Numbered from the stretch's first letter, positions 51,193 through 62,204 are shown. The stretch: 64,000 bases of DNA from Agrococcus beijingensis (GCF_030758955.1 NZ_CP132360.1:514218-578217); one strand, 5' to 3'. Program-made: numbers and translations. The notes: a model not told the origin generated them from the letters alone.

Positions 51193-51261
51193 CGTTCTGC
51201 AGGCGATCGCGGCCTGTCGAGGGAGCATTGCCCTCGCGCCGCCCGGATCACCTGCAGAACG
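51193..51261 (+). promoter_or_regulatory. Nested inverted repeat between hutH and hutU
   Basis: An 11-bp outer arm, CGTTCTGCAGG (51193-51203), pairs perfectly with 51251-51261. Inside it lies a second hairpin, CGAGGG (51218-51223) with CCCTCG (51231-51236) and a 7-base loop. The RNA could fold as one stacked structure in the 141-bp gap, acting as attenuator or mRNA-processing signal; the paired CTGCAG ends could also be protein sites. Confidence 0.6.
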
Positions 51262-51326
51262 AAAAGCCCACCCCATCGATCGACACCCGACGAACCAGAC
51301 CCAGCCACCGAGACAGAGGAGCTCCC

Positions 51327-52984
<1,658 letters not shown>

Positions 52985-52985
<1 letters not shown>

Positions 52986-54298
52986 TGTCGACGCTCATCA
53001 CCGGCATCGGCGAGCTCACCACCAACGATGACGAGCGGGGGCGGATGCGTGACGCCGCCCTCGTCGTCGAGGGCGGGCTGGTCGCGTGGCTGGGCGAGGC
53101 GGCGGCGGCGCCCGCCTGCGACGAGCGCATCGACGTCGCCGGCCGCGCCGTGCTGCCCGGCTGGGTCGACAGCCACACCCACCTGGTGTTCGCCGGCGAC
53201 CGCACCGCCGAGTTCGAGGCGCGGATGGCCGGGCAGGACTACGCGGCCGGCGGCATCGGCGTGACCGTCGCGGCGACCCGCGCGGCGAGCGACGCGGCGC
53301 TCGCGGCGAACCTCGATCGGCTGGCCGACGAGATGCTGCGCGGCGGCACGACCGCGTTCGAGACGAAGACCGGCTACGGGCTCACCGTCGACGACGAGCT
53401 GCGCAGCGCCCGCATCGCCTCGGCCCGCGCCGACTCGGTCACCTTCCTCGGCGCGCACCTGGTGCCGGCGGGCAGTGACCCCGACGCCTACGTCGACCTG
53501 GTGGCCGGCGCGATGCTCGACGCCGTCGCCCCGCACGTCGACGCCGTCGACGTCTTCTGCGAGCGCGGCGCCTTCGACGAGGCGCAGTCGCGCCGGGTGC
53601 TCGAAGCCGCGCGGGCGAAGGGGCTCGCGCTGCGGGTGCACGGCAACCAGCTGGGCCCGGGCCCTGGTGTGCGGCTCGCGGTCGAACTGGGCGCGGCGAG
53701 CGTCGACCACGTCGCGTTCCTCGACGACGACGAGGTGCGGATGCTCGCCGACGGCTGGCAGCGCGGCGCGCGCGGCACGGTCGCCACGGTGCTGCCCGCC
53801 TGCGACCTGTCGACCCGCATGCCGCTCGCGCCCGCACGGCGGCTGCTCGACGCGGGCGCAGTGCTCGCGATCGCCACCAACTGCAACCCCGGCACGAGCT
53901 ACACGACGTCGATGGCCTTCTGCGTCGCCACCGCCGTGCTGCAGATGGGGCTCACGATCGAGGAGGCGGTGCGCGCGGCGACCCTCGGCGGCGCGATCGC
54001 GCTAGGGCTCGATGAAGGAGGTCTCGATGGAGAAGGCCTCGATGGAGAAGGCCTCGATGGAGGAGGCCTCGATGAGGAAGGCCGCGATGACGAGGGCTCC
54101 GCTGCCGCGACCACCCACCGGGCCGCACGCGCGCGCGGCCCCCTCGGACGCATCCGCCCCGGTGCCCGCGCCGACCTGCAGGTGCTCGACGCCCCCTCGA
54201 TCACCCACCTCGCCTACCGGCCGGGCGTGCCGCTCGTGCACGCGGTCTGGCGGGCGGGCGAGCGCGTCGTCGCACCGGCGGCCCTGCGAACCTCGTGA
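52985..54298 (+). CDS. hutI: Imidazolonepropionase with tandem-repeat insertion
   Basis: A 437-residue amidohydrolase that opens imidazolonepropionate to N-formimino-L-glutamate. Metal and substrate residues are in place (VDSHTHLVFAGDR, KTGYGL, LRVHGNQ, SVDHVAFL, NCNPGTS). Between the helix ending in GGAIALG and the C-terminal strand (GRIRPGARADLQVLD) there is an insertion of about 45 residues containing six repeats of LDGEG type, where most family members have a few residues. The site is on the surface, so activity is probably kept. Confidence 0.95.
54008..54097 (+). repeat. 15-bp minisatellite (6 units) inside hutI
   Basis: Six tandem 15-bp units of the type CTCGATGGAGAAGGC, two of them identical and the last most diverged. 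Each encodes LDGEG or a close variant and keeps the frame. Confidence 0.9.
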
Positions 54299-54332
54299 CC
54301 GGGGCTCCTAGCGTCCGCACGGGCGCGACCCC

Positions 54333-54338
54333 TACGCT
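54333..54338 (+). promoter_or_regulatory. Candidate -10 element, leaderless type III PKS promoter
   Basis: TACGCT ends six bases before the ATG at 54345, with no ribosome-binding site between. This suggests transcription independent of hutHUI. Confidence 0.45.
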
Positions 54339-54344
54339 CCGACC

Positions 54345-55490
54345 ATGACAGTGCGACTTCGAGGCCTGTCGACGGCAGTGCCGCCGACCCAGCTCGTGCA
54401 GACCGAGGTGGCCGAGGTGTTCGGTGCGCAGCCGGGCCTCACCCGGCTCGCGCAGCGCATCGTCTCGACCTCGTTCGGGCTCTCGGGCATCGACACCCGC
54501 TACACGGTGCTCGACGAGCTCACCACCGGCGGGCCCGCGCTCGAGGATGCCGCCTTCTACGACCGGGCAGCGGGGCGGATCCTCGACCCGGGCACGCGCC
54601 TGCGCAATGACCGCTATGCGGAGCACGCGTCGCGGCTCTACGTCGAGGCCGGGCGGGCGGCGCTCGCGGCGGTGCCGGCGATCGCCGCCGACGACGTCAC
54701 CCACGTCATCACGGTCTCGTGCACCGGCTTCTATGCGCCTGGCCCCGACTTCGTGCTGGCCCGCGATCTGGGGCTGCCCGCGGGCGTGCAGCGCTACCAC
54801 CTGGGCTTCATGGGCTGCTACGCGTCGCTGCCGGCGCTGCGGCTCGCGGCGCAGCTGTGCGAGGCCGATGCGGATGCGGTGGTGCTGGTCGTGAGCGTCG
54901 AGCTCTGCACGCTCCACCTGCGCACGTCGAACGACCCCGACACGATCGTCGCCACCTCGCTGTTCGGCGACGGCGCCGGCGCTGGCCTCGTCACCGCGCG
55001 GCCGCTCGAGCAGGGGGAGCGCGCGCTCGAGCTCGACGGCTTCGCGACTCGCACGACTCCGCAGGGCGAGGGCGACATGGCGTGGCGCATCGGCGACCAC
55101 GGCTTCGAGATGGTGCTCTCGAACGCGGTGCCCTCGCTCATCGGCGAGCACATCACCGGCGCCATCGCGCCGCTGCTGGCCGCCGAGGAGCCGCTCGCGG
55201 CGGCGCTGCGCGACGGCGCGGTGGCGGGCGCGATCGAGCACTGGGCGGTGCATCCGGGCGGTCGCAGCATCGTCGACCACGTCGAGAAGGCGCTCGCGCT
55301 CGACGAGGCGCAGCTCGTGCCCGCCCGGGAGACGCTGCGCGACTACGGCAACATGTCGAGCGCCACGGTGCTGTTCGTGCTCGAGCGCATCCTGCGCGAC
55401 CCGGCGGCGGCAGACGGCGAGCGGGTCGCGGCGATGGCCTTCGGGCCGGGCCTCACGGTCGAGTCGGCGCTGCTCACCGTGCGGGGCTGA
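54345..55490 (+). CDS. Type III polyketide synthase
   Basis: A 381-residue chalcone/stilbene-synthase-type enzyme. The catalytic triad is complete: Cys158 in GFMGCYASLPA, His303 in VHPGGRSI and Asn336 in YGNMSSAT. Such enzymes condense a starter (often fatty) acyl-CoA with malonyl units to give alkylpyrones or alkylresorcinols. The next two genes, a methyltransferase and an FAD hydroxylase, match the order of the srs (phenolic lipid) and agq (methoxyhydroquinone) clusters of other Actinobacteria, so a methylated, oxidised alkyl-phenol or quinone in the membrane is the best guess. Confidence 0.93.
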   Translation: MTVRLRGLSTAVPPTQLVQTEVAEVFGAQPGLTRLAQRIVSTSFGLSGIDTRYTVLDELTTGGPALEDAAFYDRAAGRILDPGTRLRNDRYAEHASRLYVEAGRAALAAVPAIAADDVTHVITVSCTGFYAPGPDFVLARDLGLPAGVQRYHLGFMGCYASLPALRLAAQLCEADADAVVLVVSVELCTLHLRTSNDPDTIVATSLFGDGAGAGLVTARPLEQGERALELDGFATRTTPQGEGDMAWRIGDHGFEMVLSNAVPSLIGEHITGAIAPLLAAEEPLAAALRDGAVAGAIEHWAVHPGGRSIVDHVEKALALDEAQLVPARETLRDYGNMSSATVLFVLERILRDPAAADGERVAAMAFGPGLTVESALLTVRG

Positions 55491-55500
55491 CCGGGCCGCC

Positions 55501-56229
55501 GTGCTGCTGCCCTGGCTGCGCGAGCGCGACCCGGGCGCGCTCGAGCTGATGGACGACCCCGACGCCGACCCCGTCGCGCTGGCGCGCACGTTCGCGCGCT
55601 TCGCGCCGGTGAACGCGGTCGTGTCGGGACGCGGCGCCGTGTACCGGCGGTGGATCCGGCCGCGGCTGCGGGCCAGGGCGCGCGGGAGCGCCCCGCTGCG
55701 GGTGCTCGACGTCGGCACCGGCGGCGGCGACCTGCCGCGCAGCCTCCTGCGGCTGGCCGCCCGCGACGGGTTCGCGCTCGCGGTGCTGGCGATCGACCCC
55801 GACCCGCGCGCGATCGCCGCGGCCCGGGCCCGGGCGCCGATGGCGGGCCTCGAGCTGGCGCAGACGACGACCGGTGCGCTCGCCGAGGCGGGGGAGCGCT
55901 TCGACGTCGTGCTCTCCAACCACGTGCTGCACCACCTGGCGCCGCGCGAGCTGGGTGCGATCCTGGCCGAGTCCGAGCGGCTGCTCGCCCCCGGCGGCGT
56001 GGTCGTGCACGGCGACATCGAGCGGTCCCCGCTCGCCTACGCGGCCTTCGCGCTCGGCACGCTGCCGTTCGAGCCCACGCTGCTGCGCAACACGTTCATC
56101 CGCGCCGACGGGCTGGCGTCGATCCGCCGCAGCCACACCGCCGCCGAGCTCGCGGCGGCCGCACCGCCGGGGTGGGGCGTGCGGCGGGCGATCCCGTGGC
56201 GGCTCGAGCTGGTGCGGCGCGCGCCATGA
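55501..56229 (+). CDS. SAM-dependent methyltransferase
   Basis: A 242-residue class I methyltransferase. The SAM-binding motif is VLDVGTGGGDLPRSLL near residue 65, followed by an acidic residue in AIDPDP and the LSNHVLHHLAP motif. It begins at a GTG 10 bases after the polyketide synthase stop and overlaps the next gene (ATGA). It probably methylates the phenolic product of the synthase. Confidence 0.88.
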   Translation: MLLPWLRERDPGALELMDDPDADPVALARTFARFAPVNAVVSGRGAVYRRWIRPRLRARARGSAPLRVLDVGTGGGDLPRSLLRLAARDGFALAVLAIDPDPRAIAAARARAPMAGLELAQTTTGALAEAGERFDVVLSNHVLHHLAPRELGAILAESERLLAPGGVVVHGDIERSPLAYAAFALGTLPFEPTLLRNTFIRADGLASIRRSHTAAELAAAAPPGWGVRRAIPWRLELVRRAP

Positions 56230-57389
56230 GCGACGCCGCCGAGCAGCACGACGTCGCGATCGTCGGGGCCGGCGCCGTGGGGCTGCTGCTTGCCTGCCTG
56301 CTGGCGCAGCGCGGCGTCGACACGGTGGTGCTCGAGCGCCGGTCCGCGCCGGGCGCTGCGGCCCGGGCCTTCGGCATCCATCCGCCGGGTCTCGCGGCCC
56401 TCGACGCCGCGGGCGTGGGCGCGGCCGTGCGCGGCGAGGCGACGGTCATCAGGGCCGGGGCCGCGCTCAGCGGCGGGCGGCGGCTCGTGCAGCTCGACCT
56501 GGGCCGCCGGCCTATCCTGGCGCTGCCGCAGCAGCGCACCGAGGCGATCCTGCGCGAGCGGCTCGCCGCGCTCGCGCCGGGGGCCGTGCGCTGGGGTGCA
56601 GAGGTGGTCGGGCTCGCGCAGGATCGCCGCGGTGTCGCGCTGACGCTCGTCGATGGCGGATGCGTCCGCGCGCGCCGCGTCGTCGGCGCCGACGGGGTGC
56701 ACGGCCGGGTGCGGTCGCTGCTCGGCATCGGCCTGCAGCAGCGGCGCGGCACCGCGGGCTACGCGATGGCCGACGTCGACGAGGGGGCAGCGGCGAGCCG
56801 CGGGACGACCGCCGGCGACGCGGCGCTGCTGCACCTGGAGCCCGGCGGCATCGTGGAGTCCTTCCCGCTGCCGGGCGGGCGGCGGCGCTGGGTGGTGCGC
56901 CTCGCGGAGCCCGCCGCCACGATCGGCCGCGAGCGGTTCGCGCGGCTGCTCGACGAGCGGCTGACGCCGGCGCCGCGGCTGCCCGCCGATGCTGCGCCCA
57001 GCGCGTTCCTGGCGCGGCAGCGGCTGGCGGTGCGCTTCGCGGCGGGCAGCGTCGCGCTCGCGGGCGATGCCGCGCACGAGGTGAGCCCGATCGGCGGGCA
57101 GGGCATGAGCCTCGGCTGGCTCGACGCGCTCGCGCTCGAGCGGGCGATCGTGCGCCCGTCGCCGGGGCGGGAGCCGTTCGCCGCCTACGACCGGGAGCGG
57201 CGCCCCGCGGCAGCGCGCGCGATGCGCCGCGCCGCCTTCAACATGGCGATGGGCGCCCCCGCCAGCCGCCCGGTGCTGGCGCTGCGGCTCGCGCTCGCGC
57301 GGGCCCTGGCGCTGCCGCCGGCGCGCGACGCACTGCTGGCCGCCTTCACGATGCGGGGCCTCGGGCCGCGCGCCCGGCGAGGGCGCTGA
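56226..57389 (+). CDS. FAD-dependent monooxygenase (aromatic hydroxylase type)
   Basis: A 387-residue flavoprotein. The FAD fold begins with VAIVGAGAVGLLLACLLAQRG and an acidic end (VVLERR); RVVGADGVHGRVR is the second dinucleotide motif and LAGDAAHEVSPIGGQGMSLG the third. This is the UbiH/PHBH family, which hydroxylates aromatic rings with NAD(P)H and oxygen. It is coupled to the methyltransferase and likely oxidises its product towards a quinone. Its 3-prime end overlaps the convergent hutG-like gene by 44 bp. Confidence 0.9.
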   Translation: MSDAAEQHDVAIVGAGAVGLLLACLLAQRGVDTVVLERRSAPGAAARAFGIHPPGLAALDAAGVGAAVRGEATVIRAGAALSGGRRLVQLDLGRRPILALPQQRTEAILRERLAALAPGAVRWGAEVVGLAQDRRGVALTLVDGGCVRARRVVGADGVHGRVRSLLGIGLQQRRGTAGYAMADVDEGAAASRGTTAGDAALLHLEPGGIVESFPLPGGRRRWVVRLAEPAATIGRERFARLLDERLTPAPRLPADAAPSAFLARQRLAVRFAAGSVALAGDAAHEVSPIGGQGMSLGWLDALALERAIVRPSPGREPFAAYDRERRPAAARAMRRAAFNMAMGAPASRPVLALRLALARALALPPARDALLAAFTMRGLGPRARRGR

Positions 57390-58314
57390 GTGCCTCGAGC
57401 ACGCCCAGCGCGACCAGCCGCACGGTGCGGCCGTCCGCGGCGTCGGCGGCGGCGTCGACCTCGGTGAAGTCGACCGACGCGACGCGCGGGTCGGCGACGA
57501 CGGCGCGCACGAGCGCGCGCAGCTGCCAGGCGCTCAGCCCGCCCGGCGTCGCGGCCGGGCAGCCGGGCGCGACCGACCGGTCGCACGCGTCGACGTCGAC
57601 GTCGAGGTGGATCGGTCCGCCGGCGGCGCCCGCGATCTCGAGCGCCTCGGCGGCGACCGCCTGCACGCCGCGCAGCTCGACCGCGTCGCGGTGCACGACC
57701 CGGATCCCCGCCGCCGCCGCCCGCTCGGCGTAGGCGCGCGAGTTCGCGAAGTCCTGGATCCCGACCTGCACCACCCGGCTGCCGTCGAGCCCCGCCTCGA
57801 GCAGCCGTCGCACCGGTGAGCCGTTCGACCGGCCATCGCGCAGGTCGTGGTGCGCGTCGATGGTGATGAGCCCGGCGCTGCCGATCCGGTCGCCCCAGGT
57901 GCCCAGCGCCGCGGGCACGGTGGCCGCGTTGTCGCCGCCCAGCGCGATGACCAGCCGTGCGCGGCCGGCCGCGCGCGCGACGAGCGCGATGGCGCCCTCC
58001 TCGTCGGCATCGGGGGCGGATGCGTCGCCCGCGTCGCCGACGCGCAGTGCGTCGAGCGCGCCCCCGCTCCCCGTGGCGGCGCGGCCACCCCCGGCAGCGC
58101 CGTCAGCCGGATACGCGTACGGCGAGTACCGCCGCAGCGCCTCGCGCACCGCGGACGGCGTCGTGTGGGCGCTCGTGGGGCTCAGGCTGGTCGCGTGCGT
58201 GCCGAGCCCGACCAGCACCGCGTCGAGGTCGCCCTCGCTCCCGTCGAGCGCGGGCCAGTCCCCGGCGCGCGGCCAGCTGCGGTCGTGGGGGAGCGAGGTG
58301 GACGAGGAGGCCAT
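57346..58314 (-). CDS. hutG: Ureohydrolase, probable formimidoylglutamase
   Basis: A 322-residue arginase/agmatinase-fold enzyme. Metal-binding motifs are visible: GGDNAATV (Asn in place of the usual His of GGDH), IDAHHDLRDG and LDVDVDACD. Near hutHUI the natural role is hydrolysis of N-formimino-L-glutamate to glutamate and formamide, completing the pathway. The Asn substitution means one manganese ligand differs from arginase; a related ureohydrolase role cannot be excluded. TACGGT lies six bases upstream of the ATG, a leaderless arrangement. Confidence 0.75.
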   Translation of the reverse strand: MASSSTSLPHDRSWPRAGDWPALDGSEGDLDAVLVGLGTHATSLSPTSAHTTPSAVREALRRYSPYAYPADGAAGGGRAATGSGGALDALRVGDAGDASAPDADEEGAIALVARAAGRARLVIALGGDNAATVPAALGTWGDRIGSAGLITIDAHHDLRDGRSNGSPVRRLLEAGLDGSRVVQVGIQDFANSRAYAERAAAAGIRVVHRDAVELRGVQAVAAEALEIAGAAGGPIHLDVDVDACDRSVAPGCPAATPGGLSAWQLRALVRAVVADPRVASVDFTEVDAAADAADGRTVRLVALGVLEALSALAGRAARGPAS

Positions 58315-58320
58315 GCCGCG

Positions 58321-58326
58321 ACCGTA
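58321..58326 (-). promoter_or_regulatory. Candidate -10 element, leaderless hutG promoter
   Basis: Read on the minus strand, TACGGT ends six bases before the ATG at 58314, and no ribosome site is seen. Confidence 0.45.
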
Positions 58327-58437
58327 GCAACGCAGCGCCAGCGCCGCACGGCGCTCGACGGTGGTGCTCCCAGGCGTCGTGTGCCACCGTGTTGCGCATC
58401 GGCCGCGACCAGCGCGGCGGCAAGGAAGGAGCACCGC

Positions 58438-58674
58438 ATGGGCTTCGAGGATCTCGTCAACCAGGGCAAGGAAGCGCTGCACAGCGAGCAGGGCGAGCAG
58501 AAGAGCGATCAGGCCATCACGGGCGCGGGCGACGCGTTCGACAAGCTCACCGGCGGCAGGTTCGCCGAGCACACCGACGGCCTGCAGGAGCGCGCCGACG
58601 GCTTCATCGGCCGCGACGACCAGCAGGCGCAGCAGGAGCAGGCGCAAGAGGAGGAGGAGCAGCAGCAGCAGTAG
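58438..58674 (+). CDS. MT0933/Rv0909-type antitoxin-like small protein
   Basis: A 78-residue charged helical protein. The segment ITGAGDAFDKLTGGRFAEHT matches the family pattern AxDKxxDKxTGGKYAxH of the MT0933-type antitoxins. No toxin gene lies beside it. The C-terminus is a run of Gln and Glu that looks like slippage-prone CAG/GAG repeats. GGAAGGAGC precedes the ATG. Confidence 0.75.
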   Translation: MGFEDLVNQGKEALHSEQGEQKSDQAITGAGDAFDKLTGGRFAEHTDGLQERADGFIGRDDQQAQQEQAQEEEEQQQQ

Positions 58675-58680
58675 GAGCAG

Positions 58681-58728
58681 GCACGCGCATCAGGGGGACG
58701 GGCGGAAGCCGGTCCCCCTGATGCGTGC
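58681..58728 (+). terminator. Strong terminator before the S10 operon
   Basis: A perfect 13-bp stem (GCATCAGGGGGAC, 58687-58699, with 58712-58724) is extended across a two-base bulge by GCAC/GTGC; the loop is 12 bases. It shields the S10 operon from upstream transcription. Confidence 0.8.
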
Positions 58729-58838
58729 CCGGCCCTGGCATGTCGCCCGCGCACCCGCATACGGTGAGGTGCCCGCACGGGCGACCGGAGGCATCCGCAA
58801 CCCCGTGCTCACGGGGGAGTCGGCGCGACACGCCCGGG

Positions 58839-58868
58839 TTGCACGAACATCCGCATCCGTGCGAGAAT
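58839..58868 (+). promoter_or_regulatory. Candidate S10 operon promoter
   Basis: TTGCAC (58839-58844) and GAGAAT (58863-58868) are 18 bases apart. The leader to rpsJ is then about 220 bases, the size of the L4-controlled S10 leader in E. coli, and contains a GCGGCG/CGCCGC hairpin near 58884. No coding sequence is seen between 58729 and 59098. Confidence 0.5.
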
Positions 58869-59098
58869 CGACAGGTTGCAAACGCGGCGCTCTCGCCGCT
58901 CACTGTCCAGCAGTGCACAGGACGATCACGATCCTGGGCCGCGGTCAGCCCAACAGAAACTTCGCCGAAGCAGAGCACGGTCCTCCGTGCTGTGCGGCGG
59001 CGCGCGCCCCTCGGGGCATTGACAGAAGAACAGCGGTGCACTGACAGGTGCGTTGCGAGCTGCCCTCCGGGGCCGCGTCGACAGGAAGAGAGTCAGCA

Positions 59099-59407
59099 AT
59101 GGCGGGACAGAAGATCCGCATCCGACTGAAGTCGTACGACCACGAGGTCATCGACTCGTCGGCGCGCAAGATCGTCGACACCGTGACCCGTGCGGGCGCG
59201 ACGGTGGTGGGCCCTGTGCCGCTGCCGACCGAGAAGAACGTGGTCGTGGTGATCCGATCGCCTCACAAGTACAAGGACAGCCGCGAGCACTTCGAGAAGC
59301 GCACGCACAAGCGACTCATCGACATCATCGACCCGACGCCGAAGGCTGTCGACTCGCTCATGCGCCTCGACCTGCCCGCTGACGTCAACATCGAGATCAA
59401 GCTCTAA
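59099..59407 (+). CDS. rpsJ: 30S ribosomal protein S10
   Basis: S10, 102 residues, normal length. [15 protein letters not shown] and the loop VGPVPLPT are conserved. The first gene of the S10 operon; the ATG at 59099 was chosen over one at 59048, which falls in the leader. Confidence 0.98.
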   Translation: MAGQKIRIRLKSYDHEVIDSSARKIVDTVTRAGATVVGPVPLPTEKNVVVVIRSPHKYKDSREHFEKRTHKRLIDIIDPTPKAVDSLMRLDLPADVNIEIKL

Positions 59408-59415
59408 GGAACGCC

Positions 59416-60066
59416 ATGTCGAAGATCATGACGACTCGCGGCCTGCTCGGCAAGAAGCTCGGGATGACCCAGGTGTGGGATGAGCAGAACAAGCTCGTCC
59501 CCGTCACGGTGCTCGAGATCACGCCGAACGTGGTCACGCAGATCCGCACGCCCGAGAAGGACGGCTACGCAGCCATCCAGATCGCCGCCGGCCAGATCGA
59601 CCCGCGCAAGGTCAACCAGCCCGCAGCGGGCCACTTCGACGCCGCCGGCGTCACGCCCCGCCGCCACCTCACCGAGGTCCGCACCGACAACGCAGGCTCC
59701 TACGAGCTCGGCCAGGAGCTGGCGGTCGACCTGTTCGCCGCCGGTCAGAAGGTCGACGTCGTCGGCACCTCCAAGGGCAAGGGCTTCGCCGGTGTCATGA
59801 AGCGCCACAACTTCGCTGGCGTCTCCGCATCGCACGGTGCGCACCGCAACCACCGCAAGCCGGGCTCCATCGGTGCCTCGTCCACGCCCAGCCGCGTCTT
59901 CCGCGGCATGCGCATGGCCGGCCGCATGGGTGGCGAGCGCGTCTCGGTGCTGAACCTCACGGTCCACTCGATCGACGTCGAGCAGGGCCTCATGCTCGTC
60001 AAGGGCGCCGTCCCCGGTGCCCGCGGTCGACTCGTGTTCGTCCGCAACGCTGTGAAGGGAGCCTGA
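59416..60066 (+). CDS. rplC: 50S ribosomal protein L3
   Basis: L3, 216 residues, binds near the peptidyl transferase centre. [14 protein letters not shown] at the start and the [18 protein letters not shown] loop are typical. It starts eight bases after rpsJ. Confidence 0.98.
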   Translation: MSKIMTTRGLLGKKLGMTQVWDEQNKLVPVTVLEITPNVVTQIRTPEKDGYAAIQIAAGQIDPRKVNQPAAGHFDAAGVTPRRHLTEVRTDNAGSYELGQELAVDLFAAGQKVDVVGTSKGKGFAGVMKRHNFAGVSASHGAHRNHRKPGSIGASSTPSRVFRGMRMAGRMGGERVSVLNLTVHSIDVEQGLMLVKGAVPGARGRLVFVRNAVKGA

Positions 60067-60068
60067 GC

Positions 60069-61034
60069 ATGACTGCACAGGTCGCCATCGTCGACGCCAA
60101 GGGCAAGCAGGCGGGCTCGGTCGAGCTCCCCGCGAGCATCTTCGACGTCCAGACGAACGTTCCGCTGATCCACCAGGTCGTCGTCGCGCAGCTCGCTGCC
60201 GCACGCCAGGGCACGCACTCGACCAAGGGTCGCGGCGAGGTCTCCGGCGCCGGCCGCAAGCCGTTCAAGCAGAAGGGCACCGGCCGCGCACGCCAGGGCT
60301 CGATCCGCGCACCCCAGATGACCGGTGGTGGCATCGTCCACGGGCCGACGCCGCGCGACTACTCGCAGCGCACCCCCAAGAAGATGATCGCCGCCGCGCT
60401 CCTCGGCTCGCTGTCGGACCGCGCTCGCGGTGGCCGACTGCACATCGTCGAGTCCATCGGTGCCGCTGACGCTCCCAGGACCCGCTTCGTCGTCGAGATG
60501 CTCGCGACGCTGGGCCTCACGAAGAACGTGCTCATCGTGCTCGAGCGCTCCGAGGAGAACGCGTTCCTGTCGGTGCGCAACCTCCCCGAGGTGCACGTGC
60601 TCACGTGGGACCAGCTCAACGCCTACGACGTGCTCGTCAGCGACGACATCGTCTTCTCGAAGACCGCCTACGAGGCGTTCGTCGCCGCGAAGTCGAAGGG
60701 CGAGGCCGTCGTGACGGTCGCTCCCGTCGACGAGCCGACGGCTCCCGAGGCCGAGAAGCCCGCCAAGGCGACGAAGGTCGCTGAGACGGTCGAGGCCACC
60801 GAGGCTGCCGATGGCGGCTTCGGCGCAGACTCCGCCGCACCCACCGCCGACGGCTCCGCTCCCGAGGGCTTCCCCATCAAGGGCAACAAGAACTCGATGA
60901 AGTTCCACGCGCCCGAGGGCCGCTGGTACGAGCAGACCGAGGCCGAGGTGTGGTTCCGTGACGCCGCGGCCGCTGAGGCCGCCGGCTTCGTCGAGGCCGG
61001 CAAGGCTTCGAAGGCAGACAAGGACGAGAACTGA
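60069..61034 (+). CDS. rplD: 50S ribosomal protein L4 with extra C-terminal domain
   Basis: L4, but 321 residues long against the usual 200-225. Residues 1-208 are a complete L4 with the extended loop that lines the exit tunnel ([19 protein letters not shown]). After an acidic Ala/Glu/Thr-rich linker (about 215-265), residues 267-312 form a small domain ([21 protein letters not shown] and an F/A-rich helix) of the GNxxSxxxHxPxxxxY type that NCBI annotates as sunset domain in actinobacterial proteins, from memory. It overlaps rplW (TGATG), so the extension is truly translated in this operon. Confidence 0.95.
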   Translation: MTAQVAIVDAKGKQAGSVELPASIFDVQTNVPLIHQVVVAQLAAARQGTHSTKGRGEVSGAGRKPFKQKGTGRARQGSIRAPQMTGGGIVHGPTPRDYSQRTPKKMIAAALLGSLSDRARGGRLHIVESIGAADAPRTRFVVEMLATLGLTKNVLIVLERSEENAFLSVRNLPEVHVLTWDQLNAYDVLVSDDIVFSKTAYEAFVAAKSKGEAVVTVAPVDEPTAPEAEKPAKATKVAETVEATEAADGGFGADSAAPTADGSAPEGFPIKGNKNSMKFHAPEGRWYEQTEAEVWFRDAAAAEAAGFVEAGKASKADKDEN

Positions 61035-61333
61035 TGAGCGGCTACAACAAGGACCCTCGCGACATCATCATCCGGCCGATCGTGTCGGAGAAGAGCTACG
61101 CGCTCATCGACATGGGCAGCTACACCTTCGAGGTCGACCCGCGCGCCTCCAAGACCGAGATCAAGCTCGCGATCGAGAAGATCTTCAGCGTCAAGGTGGA
61201 GCGCGTCAACACCCTCAACCGCGTCGGCAAGACGCGCCGCACCCGCTTCGGCACCGGCAAGCGCAAGGACACCAAGCGCGCCATCGTGAAGCTCAAGTCC
61301 GGCTCGATCGACATCTTCACGGCTGTCGGCTGA
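61034..61333 (+). CDS. rplW: 50S ribosomal protein L23
   Basis: L23, 99 residues, forms the exit-tunnel docking site for trigger factor and [18 protein letters not shown] and [13 protein letters not shown] are conserved. The ATG overlaps the rplD stop. Confidence 0.98.
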   Translation: MSGYNKDPRDIIIRPIVSEKSYALIDMGSYTFEVDPRASKTEIKLAIEKIFSVKVERVNTLNRVGKTRRTRFGTGKRKDTKRAIVKLKSGSIDIFTAVG

Positions 61334-61352
61334 GAGCGGAAGGAACACAACC

Positions 61353-62192
61353 ATGGCAATTCGCAAGTACAAGCCGACGACCCCCGGTCGTCGCGGCTCA
61401 TCCGTCGCCGACTTCGCTGAGATCACCCGGTCGACGCCCGAGAAGTCGCTGCTGCGCCCGCTGCCCAAGACGGGTGGCCGCAACAACGCCGGTCGCATCA
61501 CGACGCGTCACATCGGTGGCGGTCACAAGCGCCAGTACCGCGTCATCGACTTCCGTCGCAACGACAAGGACGGCGTCAACGCCCGCGTCGCGCACATCGA
61601 GTACGACCCCAACCGCACGGCGCGCATCGCGCTGCTGCACTTCGAGGACGGCACGAAGCGCTACATCATCGCGCCGAGCAAGCTGAACCAGGGCGACATC
61701 GTCGAGTCGGGTGCCGGCGCTGACATCAAGCCCGGCAACAACCTGCCGCTCCGCAACATCCCCACGGGTACGGTCATCCACGCGATCGAGCTCCGTCCGG
61801 GCGGCGGCGCCAAGCTGGCCCGCTCGGCCGGCGCCTCGGTGCGCCTCGTCGCCAAGGACGGCCCCTACGCGCAGCTCCGCCTGCCGTCGGGCGAGATCCG
61901 CAACGTCGACGCACGCTGCCGCGCCACCATCGGCGAGGTCGGCAACGCCGAGCAGTCCAACATCAACTGGGGCAAGGCCGGCCGCAAGCGCTGGCTCGGT
62001 GTCCGTCCCACGGTCCGTGGTGTCGCGATGAACCCGGTCGACCACCCGCACGGTGGTGGCGAGGGCAAGACGAGCGGTGGCCGCCACCCCGTCAGCCCCT
62101 GGGGTCAGTCGGAGGGCCGCACCCGTCGGCCCAACAAGCCGAGTGACAAGCTCATCGTCCGTCGCCGTTCGACCGGCAAGAAGAAGCGCTAG
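61353..62192 (+). CDS. rplB: 50S ribosomal protein L2
   Basis: L2, 279 residues, needed for subunit joining and peptidyl transfer. [14 protein letters not shown] at the start and the [16 protein letters not shown] loop with its essential His are conserved. AAGGAAC precedes the ATG. Confidence 0.98.
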   Translation: MAIRKYKPTTPGRRGSSVADFAEITRSTPEKSLLRPLPKTGGRNNAGRITTRHIGGGHKRQYRVIDFRRNDKDGVNARVAHIEYDPNRTARIALLHFEDGTKRYIIAPSKLNQGDIVESGAGADIKPGNNLPLRNIPTGTVIHAIELRPGGGAKLARSAGASVRLVAKDGPYAQLRLPSGEIRNVDARCRATIGEVGNAEQSNINWGKAGRKRWLGVRPTVRGVAMNPVDHPHGGGEGKTSGGRHPVSPWGQSEGRTRRPNKPSDKLIVRRRSTGKKKR

Positions 62193-62204
62193 TAGGAGAG
62201 TCCG

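Noticed and set aside
54012..54311. An open frame over the hutI repeats with repeated KASME units.
   Set aside because: It is the other-frame reading of the hutI minisatellite, has no ribosome site and lies fully inside hutI.
59019..59047. A second S10 promoter with consensus TTGACA at 59019.
   Set aside because: At the proper spacing the -10 would be TGACAG, which does not fit TAnnnT.
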